Counted from the stretch's first letter, positions 51,915 to 62,635 are shown. The stretch is DNA of 64,000 nt from Deinococcus soli (ex Cha et al. 2016) (GCF_001007995.1 NZ_CP011389.1:310001-374000), one strand, 5' to 3'. Program-made: numbers and translations. The notes: a model not told the origin generated them from the sequence alone.

Positions 51915-52757
51915 TCAGCCGATCGGAATGGCGTTGAACCCGTACGTGCCGGGCCCGACGTGCGCGCCGATCACGGGGCCCATCAGCTGCACCCGGCCGC
52001 GCTGCACGTTCAGACCGCTGCCCACCATGGCCGTCCGCAGGGCGTTGATGCGCGCCGTATCGCGCCCGGCATGCATGATCGTGACGCTGAGCGGGGTGTC
52101 CCCGAAGCGTTCCTTGAGGCTGCCCAGCATGTCGCCCGCCGCCTGATCCACCTTGGCGCGGCGGGTGGCTTTCAGTTCGCCACGCTCGAAGGTCAGGACC
52201 GGACGCACGCCCAGCATGCCGCCCAGGAACGCCTGCGCGCGGCTGACACGGCCGCTGCGGCGCAGGTAATCCAGCGTCGCGACCGACAGTTCGGCGTACA
52301 TGCTGTTGCGGGCCTCCAGCACGGCGCGCGCCACCTGATGCAGCTCCCGCCCGGCGGTGACCTGATCACGCGCCACGAGCGCCAGCTCGGCCAGGGGGCC
52401 GCAGGCGACCTCCGTGTCGACCACCTGAATTCGGCCGGCCTCACCCAGCTGCTGCGCCGCCTGCTGGGCGTGCCGTACCGTCTCCGACAGTTTGCCGGAG
52501 ATGTGCAGGCTGATCACGGCGTCATGCGTGCTCAGCAGTTCACGGTAGCGCTGTTCAAAAGCGGCGACGCTCACGGGGGATGTGCTGGCGCTGCCCCCGG
52601 CGCGCATGTGGTCGTACACGGCGTCCGGGTCGATGTCCTGCCAGTCGGAGAAGGTGCGCTGCTGCATACTGACCTGCAGCGGAATGATGTTGATCCCCAG
52701 CTGAGCTGCACTGTCAGGGTGCAGATCACAGGTGGAATCCGTGAGAACAGCAATCAT
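51915..52757 (-). CDS. DegV family fatty-acid-binding protein
   Basis: 280 residues. DegV hallmarks: an N-terminal IAVLTDSTCDLHP, then NIIPLQVSM and SASTSPVSVAAFEQRY, and ISLHISGKLSETVRHAQQAA. The fold binds fatty acids (FakB-like), donating them to a kinase for phosphorylation. No FakA-like kinase is seen in this window. Its 3' end is at a strong hairpin convergent with argC. Confidence 0.92.
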   Translation of the reverse strand: MIAVLTDSTCDLHPDSAAQLGINIIPLQVSMQQRTFSDWQDIDPDAVYDHMRAGGSASTSPVSVAAFEQRYRELLSTHDAVISLHISGKLSETVRHAQQAAQQLGEAGRIQVVDTEVACGPLAELALVARDQVTAGRELHQVARAVLEARNSMYAELSVATLDYLRRSGRVSRAQAFLGGMLGVRPVLTFERGELKATRRAKVDQAAGDMLGSLKERFGDTPLSVTIMHAGRDTARINALRTAMVGSGLNVQRGRVQLMGPVIGAHVGPGTYGFNAIPIG

Positions 52758-53004
52758 GACCCTTATCTATTCTTTTGATGTTCAGGTGTCTGTGAGGTTC
52801 TCTGCTCGGTGGGGTCACACCCGTCAGCTCAACGTGACCTGCACTGGGCGGAAAGAATCCTGTGACAGACGACCGCCCCGCAGGACACTGCCGCCACTGC
52901 TCCTCCGGACCTCGGTGGCCATATTCACCCAGAGGCATTCCTGCCGCCACCGACCACCGGGCAGGCCAACTCCAGCACACAGCCACCCCCGGTAGACGGA
53001 GCGG

Positions 53005-53703
53005 TCAGGGCGTTGAGGCCGCCGACCGCGCCGAGAGCCGGTCCAGCAGCCGGGCGGACGCACCAGCAAACAGGAACGTGTTCGACGGGACCGACAGCAC
53101 CCCGGACGGCAGGTACGCGGTCCAGCGCGGGTCACGCGGCACGGCGTCAGGCAGACCGGCGGCGCGTTGCAGGGCGTTCTGGTACGTGCCGCAGTCGAAC
53201 GCGTCCAGCTGCCCGTTCAGGAGGTACGGAGCGGCACCCAGCCGGTCGATCTCGCGCCGGATGGCATCCAGGTGCTCGGGTCGAACGCCGGCGTCCACGA
53301 CCAGCACGAGGTCGCGGCGCAGCAGGCTGTCCAGCGGCAGCTGCGCCGCGCCACTGCCGAACAGGCCGGGCTCCTCAGCCACCTGATCGTCACTGATCTT
53401 GCGGGTCAGGTGGCGGCAGGGGCCCCACATGGCCGCGGCGTCCTCGCACGCGACGAGCAGACTGCCGAGCGGCGCGCGGCGCAGCGCCTCGGCCAGCGGC
53501 AGAACCTGACCGGCGGGCAGTTGCGAGTGCAGGCGAAGATCGTCGGGCGTCCACGTGGCAGCAGGCACGACGGTCAGTGTGGTGAGGTCCGGGCCAACCG
53601 GGGCGGGCAGGCACGCGCACAGCAGCGCGGCCAGCCCGGCGGTCGCGGCCACGCGCAGCGGGACAGTCAGGGACACGCGGGTATTCTGGCGCGCGGCGGT
53701 CAT
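53005..53703 (-). CDS. Putative lipoprotein
   Basis: 232 residues from the ATG at 53703. The N-terminus is MTAARQNTRVSLTVPLRVAATAGLAALLCACLPAP with a lipobox-like LLCAC; the lipidated cysteine is probably the one in CAC. The remainder is alpha/beta and has two cysteine positions (VACEDAAAMWGPCRHL). No family recognised. Codon use fits the chromosome. Confidence 0.65.
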   Translation of the reverse strand: MTAARQNTRVSLTVPLRVAATAGLAALLCACLPAPVGPDLTTLTVVPAATWTPDDLRLHSQLPAGQVLPLAEALRRAPLGSLLVACEDAAAMWGPCRHLTRKISDDQVAEEPGLFGSGAAQLPLDSLLRRDLVLVVDAGVRPEHLDAIRREIDRLGAAPYLLNGQLDAFDCGTYQNALQRAAGLPDAVPRDPRWTAYLPSGVLSVPSNTFLFAGASARLLDRLSARSAASTP

Positions 53704-53937
53704 GGCCAGGTTCAGGACAGGCTTCACAGTGTCCTGACCTCCCGGACCACGCCGCTGCTGTGCTGGCCCAGAGAGGTCCTCACCGTACTGTTCAGTGCCA
53801 CCCTGGGCCAACAGTACGTTCCAGGGCTCCACTTCCCCCCGCTGTTCACCGCAGGTGATCGCTCGGCTCCGCCGCTCTGCGCGTCCGATCGGTGCAGAGG
53901 GGCCGAGGGAGACCCCCAACACCTCCGGGATCTGCTG

Positions 53938-55581
53938 TCAGGCGCCGGGCAGGCGCAGCACGCCTTCCAGGGCGGTGTACGCGTCAGGCCGGGCGAGGAA
54001 CACCAGTTCGTCCGTGGCAGTCAGGCGCAGGTCCGGGCGGGGCAGGCGCACCGAGCCGTCCCGCACGATCCCCACGACCTCCACCCCGGGCGGCAGGGTG
54101 ACGACACCCAGGCGCGCGCCGCGCCAGCTGGCGGGCACCACGCGGCGGTACAGCTCCCGGTCACTCGATGGGGGCGGGAGGGCGTCGGCGTCCAGGGGCG
54201 CGGCGGGCGCGGCGGCGTCGTAGGGCACGGCGGGCGCGTCGACCGGGCGGCGCGGGATGTAGCGGACGGTGTCGGGCAGCCACGCGGGCGTGGCAGCGTG
54301 CACGCCACTGTCGCGCCGGGCGCGCACCTGACTCTCGATCAGGCCGCGCGTGCCGCTGAGCAGGTGCGCGACGCTGCAGGCGGCCAGGGTGACCGGCAGC
54401 AGCGCCTCGCCGCCCCAGGTGACCGCCAGCAGGGTCGCGGCAAGGGGGACATTCAGCGTGACGGTCAGGAACGCCGCGGCACCCACCATGGCCGCGACGG
54501 CCGGGTCCACGCCGAGCAGGTTCGCCAGCCCGACGCCCAGCAGCCCCCCCACCCCGACCGACGGCAGCACGCCGCCGCCCAGCGCGACGTGCAGACCCAG
54601 CGCGAGCAGCACCCAGCGCCACGCGGCCTGCTCGGCGCCGTCCGCGACGAACCCTCCGGCGCCCAGTTGCAGCCAGCCCAGGCCGTCCCCGAGGACGCTG
54701 GGGGTGAGACGCTGCGCGACGACCGCCGTGAGCAGTCCGACGGCGCCCGCGAACGCCAGGCGGCGCCAGCCTTGCAGGACGGAGGCGGGCAGCGCGGAGC
54801 AGCTCAGGAGCGCCAGCCAGCCCAGCAGGGTCGCGCCGAGCCCAACGAGCGCGAAGGCGGGCAGCTGCGCGGCGGCCGGCACCTGCACGTCGGGGAAGGT
54901 CAGCAGGGGCGTGAAGCCGAACGCCAGTCCGTACACGGCGGTGCCCGCCACGGCGGCCAGCAGGCAGGGCATGACGACCTCGAACTCAAATTCGAAGCGG
55001 CGGTACAGCACCTCAGCGATCAGGACGGCCGCGGCCAGCGGCGCGTGCAGCACCGCGCCCAGTCCAGCGGCGGCGCCTGCGAGGGTCAGGGTTCGCAACT
55101 CGACACTGTCCAGCCGCGTGACGCGCTGCATAAGCCGCGCGCCGAGCATGCCGGTCATGGTGAACGGCGCGTCGCGGCCCAGCAGCAGCCCGGACGAGTG
55201 CGCCACCAGACTGCCTGCCAGGGTGCGCAGCTGCGTGGGGACCGGCGCCCACTGGCCGCGCTGGTGGTAGCCGCGCACCAGTTGCGTCAGGGGGTCGCCC
55301 TCACCGGGGCGGACCAGGGCGGCGTAGGCGATGGCAGCCAGGGGCAGGGTGATCAGGCCCCAGTGGGCGGCGGTGCCGAACGCCATCATCAGGCCGCCCT
55401 CGCCGGTCGTGCCGGGGGGCGCGTAGTCGGTCAGGCGGACGGCGAAGGCGATCAGGGCGTCCAGCGTCAGGCGCAGCACGATGCACAGCCCGCCGACCAG
55501 GGCGCCCAGCAGCACGCTGAGCACCACCAGCCTTCCGGTTTCCAGGCGGTGCAGGACGGCGCGGGGGAGCGGGGAACGCAT
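53938..55581 (-). CDS. ClC-family chloride channel/antiporter with TrkA-C domain
   Basis: 547 residues from the ATG at 55581. Motifs: [16 protein letters not shown] at the usual G-K/R-E-G-P region, [28 protein letters not shown], and [17 protein letters not shown] (G-x-F/V-x-P). The C-terminus has a TrkA-C/RCK-C-like module ([44 protein letters not shown]). The gating glutamate is replaced by aspartate (GRDAP). A TAGCAT box lies upstream on this strand. Confidence 0.92.
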   Translation of the reverse strand: MRSPLPRAVLHRLETGRLVVLSVLLGALVGGLCIVLRLTLDALIAFAVRLTDYAPPGTTGEGGLMMAFGTAAHWGLITLPLAAIAYAALVRPGEGDPLTQLVRGYHQRGQWAPVPTQLRTLAGSLVAHSSGLLLGRDAPFTMTGMLGARLMQRVTRLDSVELRTLTLAGAAAGLGAVLHAPLAAAVLIAEVLYRRFEFEFEVVMPCLLAAVAGTAVYGLAFGFTPLLTFPDVQVPAAAQLPAFALVGLGATLLGWLALLSCSALPASVLQGWRRLAFAGAVGLLTAVVAQRLTPSVLGDGLGWLQLGAGGFVADGAEQAAWRWVLLALGLHVALGGGVLPSVGVGGLLGVGLANLLGVDPAVAAMVGAAAFLTVTLNVPLAATLLAVTWGGEALLPVTLAACSVAHLLSGTRGLIESQVRARRDSGVHAATPAWLPDTVRYIPRRPVDAPAVPYDAAAPAAPLDADALPPPSSDRELYRRVVPASWRGARLGVVTLPPGVEVVGIVRDGSVRLPRPDLRLTATDELVFLARPDAYTALEGVLRLPGA

Positions 55582-55729
55582 TGCCGCCCATGCTAGAGCA
55601 GTTCGGGACGGAACGCCACCGCCGCGGTTGCCTGCCGGGCGGTTTTTTTGCCGTCCTGCCGCGCGCAGCCACCCCTGCCCGGTCCGCGTGGGTGGGTCAG
55701 ATGAAGGGCGCTTAAAGTCGGGGCGGGTC

Positions 55730-55757
55730 TTCACAAATCGCGCGCCACGCGTAAGAT
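55730..55757 (+). promoter_or_regulatory. Promoter of sodA
   Basis: TTCACA (55730-55735), 16-bp spacer, TAAGAT (55752-55757). The sodA ATG is at 55831, so there is a leader of about 68 nt with a ribosome site AAAGGAG at 55817-55823. Confidence 0.6.
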
Positions 55758-55830
55758 ACGTGCCGGTACTCCGGTGACGGGGCGCGGCGCGGCGCCGCGA
55801 TGTCCCGCCCGGCCTGAAAGGAGCTTCACC

Positions 55831-56454
55831 ATGGCCTACGAACTGCCCACGCTGCCCTACGCCTACGACGCCCTCGAGCCCCACATCGACGCGCGCACCA
55901 TGGAGATCCACCACACCAAGCACCACCAGACGTACGTGGACAACGCGAACAAGGCGCTCGAAGGCACCGAGTTCGCCAGCCTGCCGGTCGAGGACCTGAT
56001 CCAGAAACTCGATCAGGTGCCCGCCGACAAGAAGACCGCGCTGCGCAACAACGCGGGCGGGCACGCCAACCACAGCCTGTTCTGGCAGGTCATGGGCCCC
56101 CAGGCCAGCGGTCAGCCCAGCGGCGAACTGGCCGACGCGATCAACGCGGCGTTCGGGTCCTTCGAGGCGTTCAAGGAGAAGTTCGAGGACGCCGCCAAGA
56201 CCCGGTTCGGCAGCGGCTGGGCGTGGCTGGTCGTGAAGAACGGTGAACTGGCCGTCGTGAGCACCGCCAACCAGGACAACCCCCTGATGGGTGAGGCCGT
56301 CGCGGGCGTCGGCGGCACCCCGCTGCTAGGTGTGGACGTGTGGGAGCACGCGTACTATCTGAACTACCAGAACAAGCGCCCGGACTACCTGAAGGCGTTC
56401 TGGAACGTGGTGAACTGGGACGAGGTCGCGCGCCGCTACGCCGCCGCGAAGTAA
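55831..56454 (+). CDS. sodA: Superoxide dismutase [Mn]
   Basis: 207 residues. The metal ligands are visible: H in [13 protein letters not shown] (His26-type), H in [14 protein letters not shown] and H in [21 protein letters not shown]. The G-G-H-x-N-H and W-E-H-A-Y-Y-L-x-Y motifs are characteristic, with the Mn form suggested by [12 protein letters not shown] and QNKRPDY. It turns superoxide into hydrogen peroxide and oxygen and is a main antioxidant enzyme of deinococci. Confidence 0.97.
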   Translation: MAYELPTLPYAYDALEPHIDARTMEIHHTKHHQTYVDNANKALEGTEFASLPVEDLIQKLDQVPADKKTALRNNAGGHANHSLFWQVMGPQASGQPSGELADAINAAFGSFEAFKEKFEDAAKTRFGSGWAWLVVKNGELAVVSTANQDNPLMGEAVAGVGGTPLLGVDVWEHAYYLNYQNKRPDYLKAFWNVVNWDEVARRYAAAK

Positions 56455-56471
56455 ACCCGTTCACTGAAAAC

Positions 56472-56501
56472 GAAGCGCGCCCCGGTGAAGGGGCGCGCTT
56501 C
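56472..56501. terminator. Bidirectional terminator hairpin sodA/asnS
   Basis: GAAGCGCGCCCC (56472-56483) pairs perfectly with GGGGCGCGCTTC (56490-56501) around GGTGAA. It lies between the convergent genes sodA and asnS; flanking A and T tracts on either side (actgaaaacg, cactttcg) suit termination both ways. Confidence 0.85.
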
Positions 56502-56513
56502 ACTTTCGGTTCC

Positions 56514-57857
<1,344 letters not shown>

Positions 57858-57933
57858 CGCGGCTCAGTATAGGCAGCGCGTGCCGCGCGGAGGTCGGGAC
57901 GGAAACGGCCCGGCCAGCCCGTACACTGACCGG

Positions 57934-59217
57934 GTGGGTCAACCGCTTCTGGAATTCGGCATTCTTGTCGTACTGCTGATCATCAACGGCTTCTTCTCCG
58001 GCTCCGAGCTGGGGGTGGTGTCGGCCCGCCGGTCCCGGCTACAGGCGCAGGCGAACGCCGGGCACCGGGGCGCGCGCCGCGCCGTGGAACTCGCGGAGAA
58101 CCCCGGCGCGTTCCTGGCGACCGTGCAGATCGGCATCACGCTGATCGGCACCGTCAGCGCCGTGTTCGCCGGGGGGAGCCTCACGCGGTACCTGGAAGCC
58201 GCCCTGACCCCCGCCCTGGGTGATCTGGCCCCCAGCGCCGCGTCGGTGGGCGTGGTGCTGATGGTCACGTTCCTGTCGCTGGTGCTGGGTGAACTGGCTC
58301 CCAAGAACATCGCGCTGCGTAACCCGGAGGCGCTCGCCATGCGGGTCGCGCCGTTCTTCGCGGGGCTGGCGCGCGTGGCCAGACCCGTCGTGTGGCTGCT
58401 GGAAGTCACCACGCGCGGCCTGCTTCGCCTGCTGGGCATGCGCGGCGAGACGCAGGAGCAGATCACCGAGGAGGACGTCAAGGCACTTATTCTGCAGGCC
58501 TCCGAGAGCGGCAGCCTGGAAGCGGGCGAGCGGGAACGCATCGATCACGTGCTGCGCTTCAACGACCGCCGCGCCCGCGACCTCATGACGCCCCGCGCGG
58601 ACGCCGTGACGCTGCGCGCCGACCTGCCCATGCCGGACCTGATCGCATGTGTCCTGGCGAATCCTCACGACCGGTACCCCGTCACGGACGAGACCGGCGA
58701 CGTGACCGGACAGGTGGCCGTGGCGGACCTGCTGCGCGCCGTGACCGAGGGAGGCACCATCCTCGACCACGTGCAGAGCGTCGTGTTCGTCCCGGAAACC
58801 GCCTGGGCCGAGGACGTCCTGACGCGCCTGGCAGGCGAGGCCGGGCAGCGCCTGGCGATCGTCGTGGACGAGTACGGCGTGTTCACGGGCCTGCTGACCA
58901 GCACCGACCTCCTGACCGAACTGGCGGGTGTGAACACCCCGGACGACGAGGGTCTGCTGGTCATGCGGGACGACGGCAGTTTCCTGGTTGACGGCGGCAT
59001 GCCCATGCACGACCTGCGCGACCACCTGCCGCTGCCCGCGCTGCCCCGCGAGGAGTTCAGCACGCTCGCCGGGTACGTGCTGGAGGTCCTGGGCGAATTT
59101 CCCGCCGTGGGCGCCCGCGCCAGCTACGACGGCTGGGAGCTGGAAGTGCTGGACCTGGACGGGCCGCGCATCGACCGGGTGCTGATCACGCCGCCGGGCC
59201 GCCCGCACGACAGCTGA
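57934..59217 (+). CDS. CNNM/CorC-type membrane transporter (DUF21, CBS pair)
   Basis: 427 residues from a GTG at 57934 (VGQPLLEFGILVVLLIINGFFSGSELGVVSARRSRLQ); TACACT (57922-57927) ends 6 nt before it. DUF21/CNNM membrane domain with the F-F-S-G-S-E motif, then two CBS domains (DLMTPRADAVTLRA, LAIVVDEYGVFTGLLTSTDLL) and a C-terminal CorC_HlyC domain (LPREEFSTLAGYVLEVLGEFPAVG). Members transport or regulate Mg2+/Co2+; the ion here is unknown. Confidence 0.92.
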   Translation: MGQPLLEFGILVVLLIINGFFSGSELGVVSARRSRLQAQANAGHRGARRAVELAENPGAFLATVQIGITLIGTVSAVFAGGSLTRYLEAALTPALGDLAPSAASVGVVLMVTFLSLVLGELAPKNIALRNPEALAMRVAPFFAGLARVARPVVWLLEVTTRGLLRLLGMRGETQEQITEEDVKALILQASESGSLEAGERERIDHVLRFNDRRARDLMTPRADAVTLRADLPMPDLIACVLANPHDRYPVTDETGDVTGQVAVADLLRAVTEGGTILDHVQSVVFVPETAWAEDVLTRLAGEAGQRLAIVVDEYGVFTGLLTSTDLLTELAGVNTPDDEGLLVMRDDGSFLVDGGMPMHDLRDHLPLPALPREEFSTLAGYVLEVLGEFPAVGARASYDGWELEVLDLDGPRIDRVLITPPGRPHDS

Positions 59218-59280
59218 GCGGTGCTGGGACGGGGGAGAGGGGTCGCCGCGCCGCCTCTCCCCCTTCGCGTGCAGCGTCAC

Positions 59281-59315
59281 TTGACACGAAACTCTACATA
59301 TGTTGTTAATAGGGC
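59281..59315 (+). promoter_or_regulatory. PadR promoter with palindromic operator
   Basis: TTGACA (59281-59286) is a perfect -35. A -10-like TGTTAA lies 17 bp on (59304-59309), 6 nt before the ATG at 59316. Between them ACATATGT (59296-59303) is a perfect palindrome of the kind bound by PadR-type repressors. Autorepression of the PadR operon is inferred. Confidence 0.65.
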
Positions 59316-59618
59316 ATGCCACGATCCCCCAACTCCAGCCCCCACACCAGAGCCGTCCTGCACGCCCTCCAGCAGACCTACCCCGCGCACACCTACGGCT
59401 ATGACCTCTCAAAGAGCACCGGTCTGAAAAGCGGAACCCTCTACCCCATCCTCCAGCGCCTGCACGAACAGGGCCACCTGGACGCCCAGTGGGAACAGTC
59501 CCCCCACCCCGGCAAACCACCCCGCCACATCTACCGCCTGACCCAGAGTGGCCTCGAGCTGGCCCGCGACCGCCACGAAACCACCCCCACCACCCGCACC
59601 ACAGGAGCGCTGACATGA
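59316..59618 (+). CDS. PadR family transcriptional regulator
   Basis: 100 residues. The PadR winged helix is seen in TRAVLHALQQTYPAHTYGYDLSKSTGLKSGTLYPILQRLHEQGHL and the wing YRLTQSGLELARD, with a Thr-rich tail. It lacks the long C-terminal dimer helix of large PadR proteins, so it is of the short PadR-s2 type. It is followed, with an ATGA overlap, by four tandem membrane-protein genes that it probably regulates, with itself. Confidence 0.92.
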   Translation: MPRSPNSSPHTRAVLHALQQTYPAHTYGYDLSKSTGLKSGTLYPILQRLHEQGHLDAQWEQSPHPGKPPRHIYRLTQSGLELARDRHETTPTTRTTGALT

Positions 59619-60175
59619 CCCACGACGACTGGAAGACCGGCATGCAGAACGAAGCGGACAGCGTACAGGACACCCGCTGGAGCCACGACACCCGCCAGAG
59701 CCTGCGTCACCGGCAGCTGGCCCGCACCGTCCTGACCGCGCTGCTCGCCACCACCGGCACCGTGACCGCCACCGCCGCCCTGACGCTGGGCACGCAGTGG
59801 GGCGTCATGACCCGCGAGGCCGCCCGCAACGGCGTGGACAGCCTGACCTTCCTGAAATGGAACCTGCTGGGCAACCCACAACCCGTCACCACCATTACCG
59901 ACAGCCAGGACCCGCAACTGCCCATCACCGCCCTGATCCTGACCGTCTTCATGCTCGCCGCCGTCGCCACCCGCCTGCGCGTCCCCCACTGGATCACGCT
60001 GCTGTGCGCCACACTGGGCACCCTGACCATCGCCACCCTTATCAACCTGATCAACCGCGACTTCGCCGGTTTCCCCGCCTACCCCCTGAGCGTCGCACTG
60101 GGCATCGCCGCCCTCGGCATCATCCTCGGCCTCCCCTTCCGCCACCCGCCCCACCAACCCCGGAGCCTCGCGTGA
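59615..60175 (+). CDS. Tandem membrane protein 1 of PadR operon (D-E/D-W signature)
   Basis: 186 residues from the ATG at 59615. N-terminal cytoplasmic signature MTHDDWKTGMQNEADSVQD followed by TRWSHDTRQ, then an arginine-rich stretch and several helices (TVLTALLATTGTVTATAALTLG, ITALILTVFMLAAVATRL, ITLLCATLGTLTIATLINLI, PLSVALGIAALGIILGLPF). The signature recurs in the three genes after it. The arrangement recalls PadR-DUF1700 sensor pairs; a PadR-ligand or stress role is possible. Confidence 0.75.
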   Translation: MTHDDWKTGMQNEADSVQDTRWSHDTRQSLRHRQLARTVLTALLATTGTVTATAALTLGTQWGVMTREAARNGVDSLTFLKWNLLGNPQPVTTITDSQDPQLPITALILTVFMLAAVATRLRVPHWITLLCATLGTLTIATLINLINRDFAGFPAYPLSVALGIAALGIILGLPFRHPPHQPRSLA

Positions 60176-60711
60176 CCCCCGACGAGTGGAACGACGGCAT
60201 CCGCAACGAGGCAGACAGCGTTCAGGACACGGACTGGAGCCAGGACACCCGCCGCCACCTGCGCCGCCAAGCATGGCTGACCGCCACGGTCATCACACTG
60301 GGATTCACAGTGGTCACCCTGTCCCTGATGGCCACACTTAACGCAGCGCTGATCGGTAGCCTGCCCGCCCTGACTTCCGGCATTACCCAGGTGTTCGCCA
60401 CTCCCCTAAACCCTGCCTGGGCGCTTGTCGCTGGCCTGGGCTACCTGCTGACCCGGCAAGGATTCACGCCAGTCCAGGCGGCGGGAGTCCTCCTGACTGT
60501 CAAGCTTCTGGGTTCAGTCGCGACACGACTCGTCACCCTGAATGTCCCATCAACCTTCCCGGACGGCACGACCATCCTGTTCGACATCCTGCCCTCTCCA
60601 CAGGCATTCATCAGCGGCCCAATGCTTGTATCTCTGATTCTCAACTTCGTCGTCCTTGGCGCCGGAATCGGACTCGCTCGCATCAACTTCCCCCGGACGA
60701 GAACCGCGTGA
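60172..60711 (+). CDS. Tandem membrane protein 2 of PadR operon
   Basis: 179 residues from the GTG at 60172 that overlaps the preceding stop (GTGA). The same start pattern (VTPDEWNDGIRNEADSVQD, then TDWSQDTRRHLRRQ) leads into helices (LTATVITLGFTVVTLSLMATL, MLVSLILNFVVLGAGIGLARI). The loop between helices differs from gene 1, so only the N-terminal cytoplasmic motif is conserved. Function unknown. Confidence 0.75.
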   Translation: MTPDEWNDGIRNEADSVQDTDWSQDTRRHLRRQAWLTATVITLGFTVVTLSLMATLNAALIGSLPALTSGITQVFATPLNPAWALVAGLGYLLTRQGFTPVQAAGVLLTVKLLGSVATRLVTLNVPSTFPDGTTILFDILPSPQAFISGPMLVSLILNFVVLGAGIGLARINFPRTRTA

Positions 60712-61184
60712 CCCCCGACGAGTGGAAGACCGGAATGCAGAACGAAGCCTCCAGCGTGAACGACAGGGAGTGGGCCATGGACACGAAGCTGGCAGCGGGA
60801 CGATTCGGATGGCGTGGTGCGGGCGTGGCGGCGGCGGTGTTCGCGGCTCTGGGCGTGGGCGTGGTGCTGCTCGGGCAGTTCCTCTGGCGGCACGACGCGC
60901 CGGATCAGTTGTGGTTGGGCGTGATGATCCTGTCGGGCATGGTCGGCGCCCTGCTGGGTACCCGGCGCGTGGGGGCGCTGGAGGCCGGGGTGGGGGCGCT
61001 GGCGTTCCTGCCGGGCGCGTGGATGACAGTGGTGGCATTACAGGCCGTGCTGGGCAACGCGGCTCCGTTCACGCCCATCATCGGAGTTTCGAACGAGGGT
61101 GTCGCCGTGGTGGCTGTCATCGCGGCGTGCGCGGCGGGCAGTGTTCGCACCGCCACCGACCGCCTGACACTGGTGCGCGCGTGA
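60708..61184 (+). CDS. Tandem membrane protein 3 of PadR operon
   Basis: 158 residues from the GTG at 60708, overlapping the preceding stop. N-terminus VTPDEWKTGMQNEASSVND followed by REWAMDTKLAAGRFG, then helices (AAAVFAALGVGVVLLGQFLW, LGVMILSGMVGALLG, VGALAFLPGAWMTVVALQAVLG, VAVVAVIAACAAGSV). The first 20 residues match genes 1, 2 and 4. Function unknown. Confidence 0.75.
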   Translation: MTPDEWKTGMQNEASSVNDREWAMDTKLAAGRFGWRGAGVAAAVFAALGVGVVLLGQFLWRHDAPDQLWLGVMILSGMVGALLGTRRVGALEAGVGALAFLPGAWMTVVALQAVLGNAAPFTPIIGVSNEGVAVVAVIAACAAGSVRTATDRLTLVRA

Positions 61185-61396
61185 CCCCGGACGAGTGGCG
61201 GACAGGGATGGAGCACGAGGCGCAGACGGTCGGGCAGGTGGACGATAGGTGGGCGCAGGACACCCTCGCGTCGGCACGGCGCCTCCCTCACCGGACTGTG
61301 CTGGTGGATGTCCTGCTGAGCGCGGCGACGGCTGGCGTGGCGGCGTTCGCCCTGAGTGGGCTGTCGGGGGCGCTCCTGCGACTGGTCGCGGATTAG
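61181..61396 (+). CDS. Tandem membrane protein 4 of PadR operon (short)
   Basis: 71 residues from the GTG at 61181 (VTPDEWRTGMEHEAQTVGQVDDRWAQDTLASARR), overlapping the preceding stop. Only one hydrophobic helix or hairpin follows (VDVLLSAATAGVAAFALSGLSGALL). A shortened paralogue of genes 1-3. It ends with TAG at 61394-61396. Confidence 0.7.
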   Translation: MTPDEWRTGMEHEAQTVGQVDDRWAQDTLASARRLPHRTVLVDVLLSAATAGVAAFALSGLSGALLRLVAD

Positions 61397-61420
61397 GAGC
61401 CGACGTGGGAACTGCTGACC

Positions 61421-61684
61421 TTGCTGAACCTCACGACGGCAGGGGTGCTGATGCTGCTGGGCCTGTGCCTGGGTGCCGCCCGCGTGCGGGTATGGACGGT
61501 CGTGACGGCGTTCCTGACCTACCCGCTTGTGTGGGCCTGGGCGCAGGCCGCGCTCGGGACCACGGTGGGCTGGGATGCCCCCCTGAGCGGCTTCCTGCTG
61601 GCCGGGGGAGCCGTGGTGCTGACGGTCCTGGCGGTCACGCTGGCCGGTCGTGCCGTCATGACGCGCAGGCTGCGCCGGACCTGA
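61421..61684 (+). CDS. Small membrane protein at the end of the PadR operon
   Basis: 87 residues from a TTG at 61421 (LLNLTTAGVLMLLGLCLGAARVRV...). Helices: GVLMLLGLCLGAA, VVTAFLTYPLVWAWAQAAL, FLLAGGAVVLTVLAVTLAG. It lacks the D-E-W signature. AGGAG lies at 61395-61399, a little far for the TTG. A strong hairpin follows at 61691. Probably last gene of the operon. Confidence 0.6.
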   Translation: MLNLTTAGVLMLLGLCLGAARVRVWTVVTAFLTYPLVWAWAQAALGTTVGWDAPLSGFLLAGGAVVLTVLAVTLAGRAVMTRRLRRT

Positions 61685-61690
61685 CATGAC

Positions 61691-61737
61691 ACAGGAGCGG
61701 GCCGACCCCAGCTGCACAGGGGTCGGCCCGCTCCTGT
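61691..61737. terminator. Perfect 19-bp hairpin terminator between convergent genes
   Basis: ACAGGAGCGGGCCGACCCC (61691-61709) pairs perfectly with GGGGTCGGCCCGCTCCTGT (61719-61737) around a 9-nt loop. It closes the PadR operon and, in the other direction, sdaAA. Confidence 0.8.
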
Positions 61738-61741
61738 CCAC

Positions 61742-62635
61742 CTACGCTAGTGGCAGTTCGATCATGCCGCCCGGTCCCTCGCCGTCCTTCTTCCCTTCCA
61801 TGCGGGCGGTGACGGCCAGTCCGGTGGGGGTCTGGGCGAGGCCCCCGTCGGCGGTTTCACGCAGCGCAGCGGGCATCATGCGGCCCACGCTGGCCATCGC
61901 ACCCAGGACCTCGTCCGGGGGGATGAAGGATTCCAGTTGCGCCAGGGCCAGCTGGGCGGCGCTGACGGCGTGCACGGCGTAGAAGGCGTTGCGGCTCACG
62001 CAGGGGACCTCCACGTACCCGCCGACCGGGTCGCAGACGAGACCGATGGTGTTCATGAGGGCCATGCTGGCAGCGTGCACGGCGGCGCGGGGGGTGCCGC
62101 CCATCAGTTCGACGATGGCGGCGGCGGCCATGGCGGCGCTGCTGCCGATTTCGGCCTGACAGCCGCCTGCCGCGCCGCTGATGAACATGCGCTTGCTGAT
62201 GGCCTTGCCGATCCCCGCGGCGAGGATCATGGGGTTCACGAGGCGCTCGTCGGGCAGGCCGAGGTGGTCGGCCACGCCGATCAGCGCGCCAGGGATGGTG
62301 CCGGCACTGCCGGCGGTGGGGGCGGCGACGATGCGGCCCATGCGGGCGTTCTCCTCGTTCACGGCCATCGCGTACGCCTGCACGCGCCGCAGCAGGGGCG
62401 CACCCAGCACGTCCGGGGCGTCCCAGAGGCCCTTGGCGTTCCAGCCGACCATCCCCGTGATGCTCCTGGCGTCGCTGCTCAGGCCGCGCTGGATGCTGGC
62501 GCGCATCTCGCCGATGCGGCGCAGCATCTCGGCGCGGATGTCGTCGGGTTGCAGGCCGGTCTCGGCGCAGTCCTGCGCGAGAATCCACTCGGAGGCGGGG
62601 TGGGGGGCGTTCAGGATGTCGTCGAGGGTGGTCAT
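61742..62635 (-). CDS. sdaAA: L-serine ammonia-lyase, alpha subunit
   Basis: 297 residues from the ATG at 62635 ([21 protein letters not shown]). The SDH_alpha signature: [34 protein letters not shown], and three conserved cysteines for the [4Fe-4S] cluster at [28 protein letters not shown]. The iron-sulfur L-serine dehydratase makes pyruvate and ammonia. The beta subunit gene (sdaAB) is not in this window. The 3' end is at a strong hairpin. Confidence 0.95.
   Translation of the reverse strand: MTTLDDILNAPHPASEWILAQDCAETGLQPDDIRAEMLRRIGEMRASIQRGLSSDARSITGMVGWNAKGLWDAPDVLGAPLLRRVQAYAMAVNEENARMGRIVAAPTAGSAGTIPGALIGVADHLGLPDERLVNPMILAAGIGKAISKRMFISGAAGGCQAEIGSSAAMAAAAIVELMGGTPRAAVHAASMALMNTIGLVCDPVGGYVEVPCVSRNAFYAVHAVSAAQLALAQLESFIPPDEVLGAMASVGRMMPAALRETADGGLAQTPTGLAVTARMEGKKDGEGPGGMIELPLA

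Noticed and set aside
61249..61689. 146-residue frame overlapping the PadR operon end
   Set aside because: Gly/Arg/Asp-rich shadow of two membrane genes; the membrane frames have hydrophobic helices and coupling.
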